NCBI GenBank assembly: GCA_002633005.1
Contig: NMRA01000116.1
Coordinates: 438,035-502,034, forward strand
Source: Phoronis australis
Taxonomy: Eukaryota > Phoronida > Phoronidae
DNA length: 64,000 bases
Direction of reading: 5' to 3'
Notes under the pieces: model-generated
Seen by the model: only the letters and a program-made list of their open reading frames with translations
Database searches by the model: none
What the model was told of the DNA's origin: nothing
In this document: positions 60,271 to 64,000 of the stretch, in pieces
Layout: the number at the start of each line of letters is the position of its first letter
How positions within the stretch are numbered: position 1 is the first letter of the stretch
Translations under genes and position numbers: made by a program

Positions 60271-60352
60271 ATAGCTTGAATTTGATTTTTTTAATTGGCG
60301 TGAGGCATAACTCGCCCAAAAGCTCCCGTCTCTACTGAGCCAGTTAGAAACG

Positions 60353-60748
60353 GTGGTTACCGTCTACTGCCTGGACTCTAGTCTAGACCAGGCAGTATGG
60401 AGAGGCAGAGTCAACAGTCAGCGAATCCAATATATATTATACCTGGAACATCCGATTGAGATAAGGTGTGTTAATAATCACCCCCGTGTCGCTATCAACG
60501 GTGTCCCTGCCATTAGAACTTTTCTGTTTATGAGTAGACTGTGGATTACCCATGATGATGAACTAAAAAGCCTGATACAAAACACAGCTGACGGCGGCCA
60601 TTTTTACCCACAATGCCGCAGTTACAAAAATAGTTCTCGGTGGAAGGATAATATTAACTTTAAATTTATTTATTTACGATATGATCAGATGGTTTTTATT
60701 ACAACAAATAGAAATAACGTTGTTTATAGCGTTTTAAAAAATATCTGA
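60353..60748 (+). other. Unrecognised 131-codon ORF among repeats
   Basis: Open from a GTG codon through 60748 (FLFMSRLWITHDDELKSLIQ within). It starts inside the edge of a repeat copy. No domain seen. Possibly chance or a relic of an inserted gene. Confidence 0.2.
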
Positions 60749-61379
60749 CAAGTTTTGTGAATAATATTTGTGTAGTCGAAACGTAATTTGTTGTTATTTT
60801 TGCAAGGGTATACCTACAAGAAATGACTAATCGTGAAGCGGTTGGGTTGTTCTGTAGATCTCCTGTTTAGACTTTATGCGTTGAAAATTTTTAATGTTTA
60901 GATATGCCGACATGCAACTGTTCAACTCAGATAATACCTGCTGTAGTAGCTTGGTCACTGTTGATTGTGACTACTGGATTGTTCTTCGGCTTTACGTAAG
61001 TTAAATGTATTTATCTGTCAAGATGACTTTCGAGATAGGCTACCCGGCTTTAGATAGGTTTGACTTGTCAACTTGTTCATATTTTCAGCCGTGATTTGTC
61101 ACGTACAAGTATACTTCTTACGAGATTCCAGAGTTCCAAACTTAAGCAGGCAGAGATTGGTTCATTTTTTCCCATTTGAGTCTAATTGAGGAGTATTTCA
61201 TATGTATTCAAAGATCACCAATGTTTATAATTTGCTACTACCTGATTACACTGTTAATTTTAGTGATTCATTGCCTTGTCCTGTATTTGTAAACAGTTAG
61301 ACTATCTGAACTTGGCCAGCACGGCTGGCACTGACGGTAGTGATCCCAAAGGGCCGCTATAGGCAGAAGCGTTTCAGCT

Positions 61380-61540
61380 TAGAACCAGAAGGACATCTTA
61401 GGAGGCTGGTGATAGAACTCTTCCTAGCTCGAACAAATATCGTCCGGTTACCTATTTTCGTCAGGCTCCAAAGTTCGTCCGCCATCTTGTTTCGCGTGCA
61501 GCGCAACCACGCGGGACTTAGCGTTCCAATTTGGAGTGCT
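61380..61540. repeat. Repeat family A, diverged copy
   Basis: aaggacatcttaggaggct and ctcgaacaaatatcg align by eye with the left arm at 59966. The sequence after this diverges. Confidence 0.5.
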
Positions 61541-62000
61541 CGTCTTCACGTTAGGTACTAACCTCTCGGGAGAAACACGTATCAAAGTAATGAGACAAAA
61601 ATCGGTGAGTTTACCGATTGTTTTTTAAAACCACTTAAAAATCAGTAGATTTTACTAATACACTTTTTTGTGCGTTTTCAGAAGATGTTTTCGAATTTAA
61701 ATTTTCTTCCGACGGGACACAAAACATGATCCAGGGTTTGTTTATGCAATGTATCTGTTTGTCCCAGGCACTAGTAGGATCTAGNGTCCAAAATGGGGTT
61801 CCCAATATTCCAGGGCGTCCCCACCCCCCAGCAATCCCCCACCCCCAGCAATCCCCCCAAACACACAGATTTTTTTTACATAGACCAAGGTTTTTACATC
61901 TAAGTTTACAAAAACAGCCTTCTGTAGTGAGCATTTTTACTAAAAAAAAATGTAGATCAAGACTTTTACAGTGCTATCAACCAAGTGTGAGCATAGCAAC

Positions 62001-62025
62001 ATTGTATATACTTTGTATATACAAT
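62001..62025. repeat. Small perfect palindrome
   Basis: attgtatata and tatatacaat around ctttg. Confidence 0.85.
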
Positions 62026-62756
62026 GTATATTTCTTCCTGCTTTGAAAAAAGAGCCACCACTGTGAGTCTTCATAGGCGTCCCAGTAATCATTACAATGT
62101 GTGTGTCCAAACTTGAAAGGTTCCTATTGATAGTTGGCTCCAAATGATCCATTGGGTATCCTTGCCAGGGCCTCCATATTAGTGCTAGGGTGTCCATTTG
62201 GACGCCCAGGACCTACGCTGCATAAAGGCCTGATGCTCGCATGCAAACAACCAAAGTCTGTCAAAGGCAAGAGAGCTTATCTGATTTTTTTGGAATCTCT
62301 CATACACTATGCTTTTCATTCGTAATTAAATTGGCCAGAAGCCTCACTATGTTCTTAATCTCGCCGCGTGGCATACTTGTCGATCGCTAGCTGCCTTGGC
62401 TTGTGATTGGCTATTGCACAATGTTCAGTCGGGATCATTCAATGAAAGATGGAGATAAGCTCCCAGAATGTCCCTTGTTAGGTATACGGTATCCATTTAT
62501 GCAATTAGGAATCCGTACATGAAGCAGTTTGGTTAATGACGTACCAATAGGTAATATACAGCATAGTACAACACAGTGAGGTTACTAATCGTACCTGTGT
62601 TGGTGTATTTTGTAATCAAACATATGTTGTTGCTTGGCAGAATGATTTTTTTTCTTCAAATTTGGTATGTTGCTTTCTCATTTGTTTTTGTTTGTTTGGA
62701 TGTATAATACAGGTCACATTTTTACCAAGATAGTTACCATTTTTAACATCAGTTGT

Positions 62757-62965
62757 AGCGGTGGTTTCATGTCAGTGGCATAGCCAGTATTTGTGGATTT
62801 AGGGCCATTGTCGGTCATCACTGTTGGACAATGTCGTGTTTGGTGCCGTTATTGTTGATGTTGCAGGTTGCATTGTCCGTGTTATTAACAATGTCGGTGG
62901 CGATGTTGTGGTCTTAGAGTTCATCTGCATCATTGTCGGTGTCGTGGCCGTTGTTGTTTACTTAA
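62757..62965. repeat. Degenerate GTT-rich trinucleotide tract
   Basis: Irregular gttg, attgtcggt and gatgttg words over about 210 bp, apparently a decayed microsatellite. Confidence 0.6.
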
Positions 62966-63535
62966 TATAAGTATGGTGTCACTACCTTCATCGTCATACT
63001 CCCCTCAGTCGATGCCGCCAAGTCTTAATGTCTCGCTCAATCAGAGCGTGTTCAGTTCTGAACCACTATTGCCTAATGTTTGTAGCTATTGGTGTACTTC
63101 TGTAACCCCTGGCATAGTTGGAGGCTTTTCAGCAAATTTTACCATAATGTGGCTTAACCACCAAAGTCAGAGCGCGTTAAATACCTTTTTGAAGTGTGTA
63201 AAGAGAGATACCTTTGAAAGCCGTCAATAAAACTCTTTCAAGTCTACCAAATACTCTTCTGTAATGCGAATTGTTCAAGGCTTCAAGCCCTCATTAATCC
63301 AGTGTTCTCTGTGATCCGTTGTATGTAAGTACTAATGACGTGTCGCCGCGACATGCTGATGGGTGCAGCTCAGATTAGAAATGGGTATTTCTACGGGTAA
63401 TCATCTTTCCTGGACCGGGCTTGTTCAGGAAATTTCTAATAAAATTGCTAAAAGAGTCCATGTTCTTCCCATGTGGAGGCACTATTTTCCTTAACACACA
63501 CTCCTGTGCCCTAGGTGTAATCTTTTTACTTAAAG

Positions 63536-64000
63536 TGATTTTTTTGTGCCCACATATTTATATGTGGACGCATTATGCCGTCATCTCTGTCCGTCCGTCC
63601 GTCCGGGCGGCCGGGCGGCGTCCGTCCGGTGTCCGGCGTCCGCTGCTCTATCTCCAAAACCCTTTGACATACGTTCATGAAATTTGGCACCTATGTTCCA
63701 TTCATGAATGGGACGGCATGTGCGAACTTTCAGACGGATCCGACTACCGGTGTGCCCCCTAGCGGCAATTTTATTTTTTTACACTTACCTTTGTATCTTC
63801 AAAAGTCCTGAACGGATTTTCATGAAATTTGGTATGTAGGCACCTAGTAGTGAGATGACGCTATCCTGCCGTTTTCAGATGGATTCGACATAGTTTGCGC
63901 CACCTAGTGGCCATTTTTAGTGTTTTCGAGTCTGTTTTTGTGCGTCCACCCCTCTATCAACCAAACTGCTCAAAGGATGATTGTGAAAATTGGCATGTAT
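63536..64000. repeat. Edge of a dispersed repeat family with internal ~130-bp units
   Basis: Starts at a gtgcccacatatttatatg palindrome, then a gtccgtccgtcc tract and GC-rich block, then units of the form: a tctccaaaaccc or tcttcaaaagtcc type start, ttcatgaaatttggyay, a middle, cagayggatycgac and gcgccacctagtggc. Two units are seen and a third is cut by the window end (gtgaaaattggcatgtat). Confidence 0.65.

Larger units (their letters stand above)
57417..64000. other. Repeat-rich terminal region without a recognised gene
   Basis: Six to eight repeat or foldback copies separated by unassigned AT-rich sequence. The missing 5' exon(s) of the TLDc gene may lie here but no signal-bearing ATG exon was found. 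Single N at 59703 and 61785. Confidence 0.5.

Overview
This is a stretch of nuclear DNA from an invertebrate animal. Genes are split by GT-AG introns of 0.1-4.5 kb, the sequence is AT-rich, and the families are metazoan: a receptor guanylate cyclase with natriuretic-receptor architecture, a selenoprotein with an in-frame UGA, an SLC46-like transporter, DPM1, and a TLDc protein. The species cannot be named from sequence alone. Single-N joins followed by near-identical copies (29845, 39568) suggest a draft assembly of a very heterozygous genome in which both alleles were placed end to end.

Layout. 1-18515 (+): receptor guanylate cyclase, 19 exons visible, 5' end outside the window, every splice phase consistent. 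Its 4.4-kb intron (4451-8896) holds a same-strand intronless 622-codon ORF for a pseudokinase with its own poly(A) signal. This ORF may be an independent nested gene, or an alternative last exon of the cyclase gene, because it is open in the matching phase directly after a possible splice acceptor. 18516-20745: intergenic, with a large GAT satellite. 20746-22356 (+): single-exon SLC46-like major facilitator. 22357-31050: no convincing gene, one duplicated block. 36028-31050 (-): selenoprotein M, four exons, UGA in a CSGU motif, a SECIS-like hairpin in the 3' UTR and a KEEL C-terminus. 36285-45101 (+): DPM1, eight exons, with exons 2-4 present twice on either side of an N. 56977-49297 (-): TLDc-domain gene, MEAK7-like, at least 12 exons. 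Its first and last coding exons were not found. 57.4-64 kb: repeats, mainly foldback elements and the edge of a larger repeat family.

Relations. SELENOM and DPM1 are head-to-head with about 256 bp between start codons, so they probably share a bidirectional promoter. Both products work in the endoplasmic reticulum. DPM1 and the TLDc gene are convergent, with poly(A) signals about 0.5 kb apart. The introns of DPM1 and the TLDc gene carry several short tandem repeats. In the TLDc gene a 60-bp unit has duplicated an exon end together with its splice donor, in frame.
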